64,000 nt of DNA from Chamaecyparis obtusa (lineage: Eukaryota; Streptophyta; Pinopsida; Cupressales; Cupressaceae). The number at the start of each line of letters is the position of its first letter. Position 1 is the stretch's first letter. Below the pieces are notes generated by a model, which saw only the letters and a list, made by a program, of their open reading frames with translations, was not told where the DNA came from and ran no database searches. The position numbers and the translations under genes were made by a program. The stretch is taken from positions 672,001 through 736,000 of the forward strand of contig BSBK01008425.1 of assembly GCA_027943335.1 (NCBI GenBank), read 5' to 3'. Positions 45,719-57,274 of the stretch are shown here, piece by piece.

Positions 45719-48108
45719 AGTCATCTAGAGGTGGGTGTTGTGTCTTCCAGTGGAGGTGTGAAGGAACAGAGCGGAGAAGACAAGGGGAAGCTGAATTATT
45801 CTGATGAATTTATCAAGCTGCTACCAGGTTCAAACCAAAACAAGAAGGCTATTGACACAACCTTTGAAGACCTTATGGACAAATGTATAGATCCTATCAC
45901 ACCTTTAGGATCAGGTTTCATCATCTTCTCATATTTTTACAATAATAGGCATAAAGCAATTCCAGTCTGTAATGCTTGGACTTTAGGGATGGCCAAGTTG
46001 ATTGTGCCTGATTTTTTCCTTGATGTTGACTTGATTATTGTGTTAGTGAGGCTTTATGACCCCATTTAAAAAACTATTAGGTGAGAAGACCAGTCCATTT
46101 TCCTTTCCTTAGATAGGGGGTCCTTCATGAGGGCTTTTGACTTTTATGCTTCCTCTTCTACTGAGATTGACCTAAAAAAAGAGAGATAAGTATGCTAGTA
46201 ATATCGGGTCTGTTAAAAGTCAAATTATTAGGCACATGCCTAAGCATGGTAATTACATTGCCCCTCTTCCTGCTAGTATGAATGCTCCTTATCTATTTTC
46301 ATCCATGAGTGGTTACATGAAATTCCAGTGTCATGGGTTGTGTAGGGTTTTAGGAATTGATGGAGATGAGGAAAAGTTGTCTTCCGACCTATTAATGATA
46401 ATTTTAGATATTCAGAATTCTCTTTCAAATACTGACTATGATTACATCCAATATGTGATTGATAGGATTCATGAGGGCTTCATATCTATGAAAGAAAATA
46501 AAAGACCTATCAAGTTTATACATTATTCCCTTCTCATGCACTTGAACTTATTCTACCATGTTTGAATCCCTTGATGCTAAGATGCTGAAACTGAGGAGAA
46601 CTTTTAATAACCAGCCAAACCCATTACAGTACTAGTTGAGGGTTTGGAATTACACTTCCAATGAGTGTAATTTTCTATCTTTTAGAATTAATTTGTTCAT
46701 CCAGTTCTTGGGATGTTGGGTACAAATGTTACAAGATTGTTGAATAATATTTTGAGGTTGCTAAGGCGACTATAGTTTGAGGATAAGTGGACAAGAGATC
46801 ACAATTGGGGTGATTTCTACCTTGGGGATATTTACACAATTATTAGGGCTTATGGTTTCCCTCAACCCCCACATTTTTTACCCAGATATGTGCCTCCTAG
46901 AGTTTCCATGATGGAATTTATATGGAAATTGATGTGGACTGATAGAGAGCACCTTGCACCTCATAGAAAGGGGACATTTACACCAAGGTAGTTTAGAATA
47001 GGTAGTTTCTTAATTAAGAAGAGGGCTTTGGATAAGGTCATCATTTGGTTAAATCATTTCAAGATGTGTTCAGCCACTTGTAGGTATGTGGACTCTGAGG
47101 GTTTCATTAGGATAGCCAGAATGACTCTGATTCCAAACATTGGGTCAATTAAGGAGCATGAGGGATTAGATGAAGAAGATGTGATAAGAAACATCTTAGA
47201 TTTTTATGAAGCCAAGCAAAGGTGGAACAAATATTTTGAGTTGCTTAATATTCAGAAAAGGTTAAAGTTAGCTGGTATTCCTTTTGGTGGTTATTTCCCT
47301 GAGTTCCCATTTCTGCAAAGAATGGAGAAGATGATAGAAATGTATAGTACTCTATCCAATCAGTTAGAAGACCAGATTGAAGAAAAGTTGGAGGTCCCTA
47401 GGGATTTTTTAGCCTCTCAACCTGAGTACACTGATGAGTCACAGGAAGGTAGTAGTCCACCTCAAGGAGAAGATGCAAGTCATCCATCAATTAGTTAGTC
47501 ATTTGAACAAGGCTAATGAAAAGGTGAATGAGTCACTGGCCACCTTGGAGCCACTGTACAGTGTTTGGTTAGGAAGAAGTTTATTGTTTGATAAATTAGA
47601 TGCTTTGTAGGAAAGTAGGCCTGATATTCCTGAGATAGTAATGGAGGTATTTGAGAAAACTAGTTTGGTAAGTGCTATATCAAAGTTTTTCAAAGGAAAA
47701 TCTAACCAAATAAAGGCCAAGTTGGCTATGTTTGATAGGGACTATAGTAGGTACTTGCCTTCAATATATGGTGATGATGGAAAGGTAGTTAGTATAGATG
47801 AGTGGAAGGCATCAACAGATTAGCTGGTAATTAAACAAGATGCTTTCCTTAATGGTGACAGTACCCTAGACTTGGAAGGGTGTAATAGTATAATTAATAG
47901 TTTTCTTAAAGTTGAGGGTGACTGCATACGGTTTGTGGCAGAAGAAAAGGAAATAACTGATTCTATGTGGGACCAACAAATAAAATCACTACAGGAGATA
48001 CAGGCTTACAGTTGGCCTTTTGATGATGATGTGGTAGCCTAGGACAAACTGATAAAGAGGAAAAAGAAGAAGTCAGATGTCCTTGTGTTAGAAGAAGAAG
48101 AAGAGTAG
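45719..48108 (+). pseudogene. G2 extra ORF (retroelement aORF)
   Basis: An ATG at 45719 opens a ~790-codon region, broken by frameshifts near 46080-46230, 46560-47000 and ~47510-47640. Blocks in order: G-G-V-K-E-Q-S-G-E-D with L-G-S-G-F-I-I-F-S-Y-F-Y; I-A-P-L-P-A-S-M-N-A-P-Y-L-F and D-Y-I-Q-Y-V-I-D-R-I-H-E-G-F (46236-46565); W-L-N-H-F-K-M-C-S with a coiled segment (47028-47498); a [11 protein letters not shown] block; and a basic/acidic end K-R-K-K-K-K...E-E-E-E. It has no enzyme motif or membrane segment, so it is not an envelope. It resembles extra ORFs of plant gypsy elements in position and style; function unknown. Confidence 0.6.
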
Positions 48109-49132
48109 AACACACATGGCACCTGATCTAGAATTTGAGGGAGAGCACGTTTCAAACATAGGATGATGTAAGTTATCCTGTAATGGTGGTCATCATTCAT
48201 GTAACAAATATAGATAACTACTCTGAAATATCTCTAGACAAAGGTGCCACCTATGAAGATGTTAGTAGTTGTGAACTACTTTCTGTTATTGTAATCACTG
48301 TCTTTGGTTTGTACTTTTTTTCTTTTGTGCAAGTCATTTTCCTAGCCATCTGAAGCTTGTTGCATGCTTTCAAGGATTCCAAGATGGTTGTTGGTATTTA
48401 TAGCAAGTTTTTGCTCCTTTTGAGTGGTAGAACTTTTGTAAAACAAACTAAATATAGAATCAAACTTCTTTGAAATTTTGTTGAAATTATAATGGATACA
48501 TCTAAGAATTAATACAAATATATTGAAGTTCCATTGCTATCTTTGGTTGTCTTCATGTATGGATGCTTTTGAATTTCTTATGCATTAATTAGTAAGGCTT
48601 TTTAGTGTATTGTCCACAAGGTGAATATAGGGGTTAAACTCAAGTTTCTCTCAAGGAGAGAATAAATCTTCAGGGAGGTCTTTGGGATTTGAATTTCTAT
48701 GCATGAATTTGATGGTAGGGTTGCGAATTGGGAGAATAAATTGTTAGGCAATATATTTGAATTTTAGTATCTTTGTGTTAATAGGATTCTGTAGATGTTA
48801 AATTTTGACTCAAGCCCAATGAATAAGGCATTGGTTTTGGTTTGATTTACATTTGTTCACCATCATTTTATCAAGTATTTACCTCCACTTACTTTTGTTG
48901 TATGTCTTTGAGTTGATACATTTATGTCAAGTGCATAGATGTCTATTCTGATGCTTTGAAGAAGCTTTTAAGAAAGTAAACCCGCCTGAGTTTTATACTC
49001 AAAGTGAAGAAGGTTTTACAACCTTAATACCTTAGTGCTTGCATTTTGTTAGATACATCTATTCAGATTATTGGAGTTATAGTTTACAAGATTTTATGAA
49101 TCTTAAATCATCTGCAGATCTGAGCACTTACA
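48109..49132 (+). repeat. G2 3' LTR, promoter-R-U5 part
   Basis: It corresponds to 35600-36622 of the 5' copy and ends ...GAGCACTTACA. It carries the promoter block (48344-48402) and no long ORF. TTTGAGGGAGAG near 48135 looks like a polypurine tract, which would favour an LTR start at ~48145; against that, the homologous U3-like block lies upstream of the extra ORF. Confidence 0.72.
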
Positions 49133-49888
49133 CAACTGACCAAATGCACTGCTAATTACTGCAAATCACTGATATATCACTCTAGAAGTCTTCACAACAA
49201 GTTATAAGGCTCTTTCTACTCTCCTATCACTCTGAATTTGAATTCAATGAGTAATCAAATAACTTTCTATGTACTTAAAGTGGAAATTCTACAATTAATG
49301 CATGTCATGTAAACCAGGCTATCACTTAAACATTTCCAACTTGAGTTATGCTAACAATCAGTATGTGCACTCTTGCACAAAGGTTCCTTTATACTCCAAA
49401 AGCTTAAGTCCAAAGGCACATACTCTGAGAGTGAGTATACCAGCCACGCAGGGGTCTAGAGCTAAATTAGCTCCCCATATGACCCTGAGGGCCATTCATC
49501 TAGATGTAGAGGGTTTGTCCACTGTGGATGCATCCAATACATTCTCATCAACTTTTTCCTTCTTTCCTTCTGACCAAATCAAGCTCACATCCTTTGAGGC
49601 TTTCGCAAGCTTGACTTCTCCTTCGAGATCCAAAACTGGTTCTTCGGCCTTTTTAGGGCTTTCCTGACCTTGTGTCCTTGATCTATAGAACTTTGAGATA
49701 TGTCCAACCTTGTTACAATAGTGACAAATGATTGGAGGTCTTATATTCCTCGGTACATTGACATGAGTCACCATTCTTCATTGTCTCACTAAGTGACCAT
49801 TATAGTTACATATCTGACATGTAAGATTCTGAGAACTTCTTGTGTTTGTCTGATTCTAATTTCTCTAATCATGCTTAATCCTATTCTT
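49133..49888 (-). pseudogene. NA-B ORF1 middle part with zinc knuckles 3 and 4
   Basis: On the minus strand from 49888: C-Q-I-C-N-Y-N-G-H (~49815), where a TGA replaces the last zinc Cys, and C-H-Y-C-N-K-V-G-H...Y (~49725, last Cys replaced by Tyr). A Lys/Glu-rich tail follows, ending near 49496. The sequence down to 49133 shows nothing further. The frame is continuous with 60101-60833 if C3 and one CTTAC copy are removed. Confidence 0.75.
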
Positions 49889-49893
49889 CTTAC

Positions 49894-51020
49894 TATGATT
49901 GTCATTGATGTCAACACAGTGATCTTCTGGAGACTAGCAAAGAAGTAGAGAGTGTTTTGATTAGTGCACATGGGATATTGTAGATATAGCTATGTGATGT
50001 TGAGGTTATATTATTTGATATGTTATTTGTCTATGGTTAAGAGCATAGACATAAATTCATTTATTCATAAAAGTTATGAGCATTTTTGTGGAAGCAGTAT
50101 TCAGGCAGTGTTCCTAAGTAGCAGTTTGTGGAAATCGGATGATATCTCCTAATCGGGATGGAATTTGGTTTTGGGAAATTAAAGGGAAGGTTGAGACACA
50201 TTGATAGTGACATGGTTCATAGTGAAAACTTTGAGGTCACATGAGTGAATAGTTATTACATCTAGAAGTTGACAGTTTTGTGTAATTCTGATGTAGCGTG
50301 TGGAAACTTTTATTTTGTATTTGTGTGCGGACTCATTTGTAATTATTTGAGTGTGGTATAAAGGAAGGAATGTTTTTCTTTATTGTAGATGTAGTAGCAA
50401 TGTGAAATAAGTGTGAGCATGGTATGGTTGAATGTGAATGTAAGCATCAAGTGAAGAAAAGAGCTAATGAAGTTGTGAAAGTGAAATTGTGAAGGAAGAC
50501 ATGCGAAGTACAGAGATCTGGAATTGAGATCTGGTGTAGTAGTGAGTGTAGTTTGGCACAGTAAGAAGGTAACATATTTCATATTATTCTTCTAAATAAT
50601 ATTAAGGTCATTTGGATAGTGTGTTCAGTGATCTTACCCTCAAGTTGTTTGGGCAATGGGTCCTTCTATCTTCCATAACTCCTAATAGGGTTGGAATCTT
50701 TTAACAGGGATACAAAATCTCCTAATAGGGATTCATATGTACTAAATGTATTTCATAAGACTCCTAATAGATTCCATCCTTTCATAAGGAATATTTATAT
50801 TAGTGCATCTTTTGTGGGCATCATTCCCACCGGGGTTTACTCTTTGATCAAGATGTTCCCTAGTCAACATATCTTGTGTTATTGTGTCATTGTGTATGAA
50901 TATCTTTCTATGGTTGGTAATTACATTTCTTACATGGTTAAATGCTATAATTATATAATAACTAATTCACCCCCCCACCCTACCCCTCTCAATTATCTTG
51001 GTGGACTTTACTTTCTAACA
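49894..51020 (+). repeat. C3 5' LTR, lacking its first 62 bases
   Basis: Matches 58972-60095 of the 3' LTR and ends CTTTCTAACA. The missing start corresponds to 58910-58971. The left flank CTTAC is still the target duplication, so the loss is a precise internal deletion beside it. Confidence 0.9.
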
Positions 51021-51021
51021 A

Positions 51022-51034
51022 TTCATATCAGAGC
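51022..51034 (+). other. C3 primer binding site
   Basis: TTCATATCAGAGC is the iMet site TTGGTATCAGAGC with two changes, next to the LTR end. Confidence 0.8.
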
Positions 51035-51043
51035 AGCAAGTCC

Positions 51044-52120
51044 TTGAAAGAAAAGTTTAACAGCTTAAGGAGATCCATGGTGAATTTCAGGAAAGAAAGA
51101 CCTAAGTTTGATGGAGTAAATTTTGATAGCTGGAAAGAGAAGGTGAAGACACATCTACTATGTCTAGGACCAGGTTATTGGTTGATTACAAAGAATGAGA
51201 AGACTATCATTGGAGAAGACAATCTTGAGACAGGATCTAAAGATGAGCTAGATCTATTCATGTGTAACATACTTTCAAGAGAAGCTCTTTTGATAGCACT
51301 TCTAGAGAATGAATACAGTCAGGTAAAATGTTTAACAAAAGCCCATGAAATTTGGAAAGCTTTACACTCTACTTTTGAAGGTGATGAACATGCAAAGAGA
51401 GATAGATTACATAATTGGATATGTGCATTTGAAGATATAATAATGATGGAAGATGAATCTATTAGAAGCTATATTGGTAGAATGTCAAAAATTGTTGCAG
51501 GAATAAAAGCTTGTGGAGGAATAAAGACAAAGAATGAAGTGATATGGAAAATTTTGAGGACATTAACTCCTATATTTAAGCAGACAACATAGATGATTGA
51601 ACAAGTTATACCTTGTACTACAAACTTTACAAGAGAGACTCTTCTTGGAAGATTGGAAGCAACAGAAATGAACCTGAAGGTATCAGGAGACTTACCTAGA
51701 ATGGAGACAACATTTAGTGCTCTGAATATTCATCCTACTTTGTCAAGAAGTACCAATGTGAGTGGAGATTATGCCAGTAGTAGTAGATCTAGAAATGAAG
51801 AAGATAAGAAGATTGAAGAAGGTATTTCCTTGCTTGTGAAAAGAGAACCAGATGGTAAGAAATTTTTTAAATGTTGGACTTGTTAAGAATATGGTCATTT
51901 TGCATCTAAGTGTCATAAGAGAGTTAAGAAGTACAAAAATAATTTTAAGCCTAGAAGATCTAAGGAATGTTATTATGCTAATGATGAAGATCTTGAAGCT
52001 AGTACAGAAAGAACTTTGAGTGAAAGTGATACTGAGATTAATGATGAAATAGGATTTGTAGCAATTAAAGAAGAGAATTCTAAATCTGATGTTAAGGTGG
52101 AAAAAGCATTAGTTTCCCAA
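51044..52120 (+). pseudogene. C3 gag
   Basis: An ATG at 51044 lies 10 bases after the primer site. The UBN2-like capsid region: F-D-G-V-N-F-D-S-W-K-E-K, C-L-G-P-G-Y-W, E-I-W-K-A-L-H-S-T-F-E-G, R-S-Y-I-G-R-M-S and V-I-W-K-I-L-R-T-L-T-P. A TAG follows at 51590-51592, then R-E-T-L-L-G-R-L-E-A-T-E-M. The zinc knuckle is C-W-T-C-[TAA]-E-Y-G-H-F...C (stop at 51884) near 51875, then a basic tail. The first stop is also in C1; the second is not (C1 has CAA). Confidence 0.88.
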
Positions 52121-52440
52121 GTTGAAAAGAAAGTTGATTGGATTATAGATAGTGGTTGTTCACATCATATGATTGGTGACATGAAGAAGTTCATAAAATT
52201 TAACAACTATGATGGAGGAATTGTTAGAGTTGGTAAATATGCACCTTGTTTGATTAAAGGTATAGGATCTATTACTCTTGATGGAAAGACTAATACTGAT
52301 GATGTTTACTTTGTTGATGGATTGAAACATAATCTTTTGAGTGTTGGACAGTTAGTGGATAAGGGATATCAAGTTTGGTTTATTGAGAAAACTTGTGTGA
52401 TAAAGGATAAAGATGGAAATCTGATTGGAATTGGATCTAG
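52121..52440 (+). pseudogene. C3 protease
   Basis: The copia retropepsin has its active site intact: W-I-I-D-S-G-C-S-H-H-M near 52140, then a glycine-rich strand I-K-G-I-G-S-I-T-L and the distal L-K-H-N-L-L-S-V-G-Q-L near 52325. No stop falls inside this domain. Confidence 0.88.
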
Positions 52441-53640
52441 AACTAGAGGTAATGTATTTCAGTTGAATCCTATTGAGATGACATGTTTGATTACTAAAAT
52501 TGATGAAATTTGGTTGTGACATAGAAGGTTTTGTCATATAAACTTTGATAACATTGTGAAAGTAAGTACTACACTTGCAGTAAGGGATTTGCCTAAAATT
52601 ATGAAGCCTACTAACATGATTTACAAAGAATGTGTGATGGCTAAGCAAAAGAGAAGTTCATTTCCTAGTAAGAAGTTCACATCGACAGAGAAGTTGGAGA
52701 TTGTTCATACAGACTTAAGCAGTCCTACCAGGACTAGAGGATTCTATGGAGAAAGGTATTTTATGATTCTTGTTGATGATTTTACAAGAATGATGTGGAT
52801 TGCATTTCTAAAAGAAAAATCCGAAGCATTTGATAAGTTTAAGATCATTAAGAATAAAGTTGAGAATGAATCTAGAATGACGATTAAATGTTTGAGATCT
52901 GATAGAGGTGGAGAATTTACTGCTAGAGAGTTCAACACTTTTTGTGAAGTGAATAGTATTAAGAGATAGTTTTCAGCCCCTAGAACACCTGAACAAAATG
53001 GTATTGCAGAAAGAAGAAATAGGTTAGTGATTGAAGCAGCAAGAGTTATGTTATTTGAGAATGATTTGGAAAAGATATTTTGGAGAGAAGTAATGAATAC
53101 AACAATTTATACAATGAATAGAGTACAAATCAGAGTAGACACAAACAAGACACCTTATGAATTATGGTTTGGACATGCCCCCTTAGTTAAGTATTTTAGA
53201 ATTTTTGGAAGCAAATGTTATATAAAGAGAGATGATGATATTGAAAAGTTTGATCCTAGAAGTGATGAAGGTATTTTTCTTGGATATTCTTTGAAGAGAA
53301 AAGCATATAGATGCTACAATAAGAGAACTAAAACTATTGTTGAAAGTGAAAATGTTAAAGTTGATGAGAAGTTTAAAATTCAGGAAAGAATGCTTGACTA
53401 TGAATTTGATGAAGAAGCTCATCCTCAGCCTAACATTGAAACTATTGAATTATTCTATGAGACTGATAGTGAATTACTGAATGAGAGTCCTACAAAAGAA
53501 ACCAGAGAGGAATCTAGAGAAGAATCTATAGTTGAAGCAAGATCTATAACTATGACACCGAACAGGTATATATCAAGACATCATCCTATTGAACAAGTTA
53601 TTATAAGTTTGGATAGAGGAGTTCTGACTCGGAATAAGGT
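52441..53640 (+). pseudogene. C3 integrase
   Basis: The GAG-pre-integrase H-R-R-F-C-H segment follows a TGA (52517, Trp expected). The rve core has V-H-T-D-L near 52705 (Asp), R-S-D-R-G-G-E-F near 52900 (Asp) and P-E-Q-N-G-I-A-E near 52990 (Glu); a TAG at 52967 lies between the last two. P-Y-E-L-W-F-G, I-F-G-S-K-C-Y and G-I-F-L-G-Y-S follow. The acidic linker to RT (about 53420-53640) carries E-E-S-R-E-E-S repeats. The catalytic triad is complete. Confidence 0.88.
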
Positions 53641-53919
53641 ACATTTATGTTTGATTTCTCAAATTGAACCTAAATCTACTAGTGAAGCTTGTGAAGATGA
53701 ACATTGGATTAATGCTATGAAAGAAGAACTAGATCAAATTGAAAAGAACAAGACATGGGAATTGGTCCCTAGACCTAAAGACAAGAATGTGATTGGAACT
53801 AAATGGGTATTTAGAAACAAGATGAATGAACAAGGAGAAGTAGTAAGAAACAAAGAAAGATTAGTTTGTAAAGGATACTCGCAGCAAGAAGGAATTGACT
53901 ATGAAGAAACTTTTGCACC
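53641..53919 (+). pseudogene. C3 reverse transcriptase, N-terminal part
   Basis: [52 protein letters not shown] are intact. The frame is broken at 53920 by S1 and resumes in phase at 57275. Confidence 0.9.
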
Positions 53920-56900
53920 TGTTGGTACTTGCAAATTTTCATGGCTTTACTAGTTTTTCTTCCAGTCTCTGCAATTGTTTTTCCCTGTTTTCTAGCTAAA
54001 ACCTTTGTTTGAAATTCAAAAATCTAGCCGTTGCATATAAGAACCCTAATTACCCTTGGCCCTGTTCTAATTTCATGTTACTTTTTGGGCCACATAAAAT
54101 TTCATAAAGGCATGTGCATTAAAGTTTTACCACCTAGCGGCCTTTATTTTCCTAAGTTTTCATGCGCTTAGAGAAATGTGTTCCTAAGTCTTTCGATGTT
54201 AATTTTTCCTAAGTCCCCCGCAGTAATATTTTCCTATGTTTCACGTTCTCAAAATATGTGGTTGTCATTAATTTGCAAGACTGTTTGGTGTCAGAGGTCT
54301 CTGACATGTGAATTTGTGACCATGTGCCATCTATCCCGGTGGGCCCTATCTTCCTTCCCTATTGACTTGTTAACAAGTGAGCAGAATCAACAATCATCGC
54401 TATACTGCTGAGGGAAGATGTGCAGGTTTTAACATGATGCTTTAACGAAAACCATTTGATGTGATGGTAGACAAAAGGTGGGTACAAAGTAACACATATG
54501 TACAAATGGTAGGCTTTGATTGGTCCATGGGTGAGTGAGTAGATATGTTGTCAGTGGGACCTAGTTTTCAGCTTGTCAGAGGGTCCTAACCCTGTCAGAG
54601 AATCAACGAATGGTGTAAGTTCTCATTAAATTTGTCAGAGGCTTGAGATTATGTGATAGCCGTCCGATCTCATCCAGTGTCAAAGGGTTTTCAGAGTAGG
54701 GAGAGATTCTCCATTTGATGGTGGGTGTGTAATCTGATTGAATCTTGGAGGTCTATGCAAAGATGAGATGGCCATCGATATTCTTGATGCGGGACCAATA
54801 ATGTTCTCAGTCTTTTTGGTAGTTCTGACAAATGCTTGCTTGGTTCGCTAGTTTGTGTGATGTTTTAGAGAAGGGTCTAAAGACTTAGCGATTTGGTGAA
54901 TAGTGTTTGCATAGTAGCCAAATGATTTAGCAGTGCTCTCAAAGTTCTCGTGAATGGGCAAGGGTTTCTTTAGTTGCTTGTTCACCAAATGGATAGAAGG
55001 TTAAGGGTTAGCCAAGGACAATGGGACCACATGATGATTCATCACTGAGGTGTCAATTTCTGATTGACTAAGCTGGAAGATGATGAGGAATACTACAGGG
55101 TGGGGCTATTGTCAGAGGAGTTAGTGACAAGGACAAAATATATAGTTGGCATAAGATCTCATCGAATGTGTCAGAGCCATGAGATCTTGCACCCACCATC
55201 TGATTTCAAGGCTTACTAAATGTGGGTCCTGTGTCAGAGATGATCGAGCATGAACAACAAATAACACGGTGACAGGTGGCATAAAGTGGGCCCAAGCGGG
55301 GGTATAAGGTCTGGCAGTTCAGATAAATAAGGTTAGCGACTCGATCAATTTCATTGCTTTTTTCTCATTCATGAAATGAGATGGTGGTATTTCAGATTGG
55401 CTGGCGATTCAGTGAAGGAAGGTCACATGATCGCTAAGTATTTTAGTGATGACTTAAAATGTTCTACGAATTGGCGAAAACCTTTTGTCACTAGTTCCCC
55501 AAATATAACCAGGGTAAGTTTATTTTCCTTTGGCCACTAAGTCGCTGAATTAGGTAGTGGGTTAAGATTTTATTTCATGAACAGGAAAAGGCTTTGTCGC
55601 ATGTTTGTTAAAGGTAAACCCAAGCTGGCAGTTGAGTTAGGGACATGAAGAACGTGAAAAGGAGAGATCGAATGATCATGATATAAAGTTGATCTGATTT
55701 CAAATATTGACCGTCGATTTGCTACTAGAGCCATAAAGTGACCGTTGTTTTTCAAATTCAAAATTTTGAGGGTTTCTCAGTGACAAAAAGGACTAGAATT
55801 TATGGTTTTAGCGGTAGGATTTGATGAAGTTGTTGTGCCAACTGCTGTAGGGTGGTCCAAAGGATTTGATGATTGATTGCAGACACCTATACCATCATAA
55901 AATGGACATAGGTAAAGCTTGAGGCACATTTCAGGTGTACAAACAGATTGGAAAGGCATGGTGTTTGCGTGATCTTCAGTGCAAATCAGAGGATTTTCAT
56001 TGATGAAGATCAATTTTGGGTCCGTTTGTCCAGGTTGCTTGGTTTTCTCCGTTGGAATTAATTGCTATTTGATGTTGGTTGGTTTAGTGGGTGAAACCCT
56101 TACCCTAGCTATTTGAAGCTTGTTGCATCCTGAGTTCTTTGAGGATTCCAAGATAGCTAGTGGTATAAGTAGTAAAAGTCCTGATTTTGTAATGACTCCA
56201 AAACTTTTTGGGTCTCCTAGCTTTCTGGTTTTCCAATCTTTTTGGTTCCTGGTTCCAGTCTTCGCAATCCAAGGGATTCTATTCTTTGGTTCCATATTCT
56301 TGATGGTTGAATGCTAATAATACAAACTTTGCAGAGTAGATTGTTGATCCTATGATTTTGAGTAGAGTTTACTTGTATGTATTGATACACTTCCATGAAA
56401 TACAATACAATTTCTACCTTGGTTCTATTATTGTCTCTTTGCTTTGTGTTTATTCTTGTATGTCTCTATTTGTAAGGCATTTGGAACATACTAGTTGTAA
56501 GACAACTATCTAATTATTGCATGAGTTTCTTTCAAGGAAAGAATTAAATTCTTATGTGCAATTTCAGAGAATGAATACATCTATGGAAGATCTTGATGGT
56601 AGAAAACCTAGATTGAGAAGATAGTTCATAAGGCATTCTATCCAAGTTGTATGTGGTTTTTAAGGCATGTCACTGTATTTCCTAGAAGTTCCTCTATTGA
56701 TTTATGTTAGACTCTTTGCCCAAAGGATTAGGCACTGATTTGATCTCTGTCATTCAAACACCTTTCGGTCATCAAACACAAAATTCATCATTACCAATAC
56801 CATTTCATTTCATGTTCATGTACCTAAGAAATAGGATTGTCCCTGATGTTCTATAGTCCATAGTTGCTAATTCCTTGAAGAGTGAATCAAAGGTTAACCT

Positions 56901-57274
56901 TCCTTGAGTTTTACTCATAAAAAGAAGGATTCATCACCCTTATGCTTTTGTTCATGTTATCATACTAGGAGTTTCATTATTCACATTCTGGAACAGGTTG
57001 TTCTCAGCTGTCTTCAGAATTATCTTCCACAAAAGTACCTCTAATAAACTCAATAGCATGACAATGAAGACCTAATCCACCAATCCATACTTTACTTGAA
57101 AGATAGTAACCTATTTGTAGGCAATACCCACCTGAGTCCTATGGAGCTCAAAGCAGAAGGAGGATCTTATGCAATCCTCATCAATTAGGCTTTTCTTGCA
57201 AACTTGGAAACCTATCTACTCAGAATCTAGCCAATGTCCTTGCCAAGTTTGACCCACAAGAAAAATTCCTAACA
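53920..57274 (+). mobile_element. S1: solo LTR (3.36 kb) of a G2-like gypsy family
   Basis: It starts TGTTGGTACTTGC and ends ATTCCTAACA, with TSD GCACC at 53915-53919 and 57275-57279. No gag or pol motif is found inside, nor two long direct repeats, so it is a solo LTR left by recombination. About 2.2 kb in, TGAAGCTTGTTGCATCC and GAGGATTCCAAGAT match the G2 LTR promoter block, and the following R-U5 shares short motifs with it. The upstream part has the TTAGCGACT/TCGCTGAAT motif-rich block seen in G2 at 44.1-45.3 kb. It splits C3 RT. Confidence 0.87.
56106..56171 (+). promoter_or_regulatory. S1 LTR promoter block (inverted repeat plus TATA)
   Basis: CTAGCTAT (56106-56113) pairs with ATAGCTAG (56153-56160), and TATAAGTA follows at 56164-56171. 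G2 has AGCCATC/GATGGCT at the same place: position 4 of the arm is C against T and its partner G against A, so the pairing is kept. Confidence 0.5.

Larger units (their letters stand above)
35141..49132 (+). mobile_element. G2: Tat-like Ty3/gypsy element with extra RNase H and extra ORF
   Basis: Plus strand: 3' part of the 5' LTR (35141-36622), tRNA-Arg-type primer site, gag, protease, archaeal-type RNase H, RT, RNase H, integrase, spacer, extra ORF, R-U5 of the 3' LTR ending at 49132. A second RNase H and this primer site are marks of the plant Tat/Ogre branch. From 39.1 to 43.7 kb the pol frame is free of frameshifts and has about 20 stops, nearly all TAG or TAA. The 5' end is truncated at the C2 junction, so no TSD can be read. 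It lies inside NA-B. Confidence 0.85.

Noticed and set aside
45719..48108. Extra ORF of G2 as a retroviral-type envelope
   Set aside because: No signal peptide, transmembrane helix or furin-like site is visible; the C-terminus is highly charged.
53920..57274. Intron in the C3 RT gene
   Set aside because: The segment has TG...CA ends and a 5-bp duplication of target sequence, and lacks GT...AG borders, so it is an LTR insertion.
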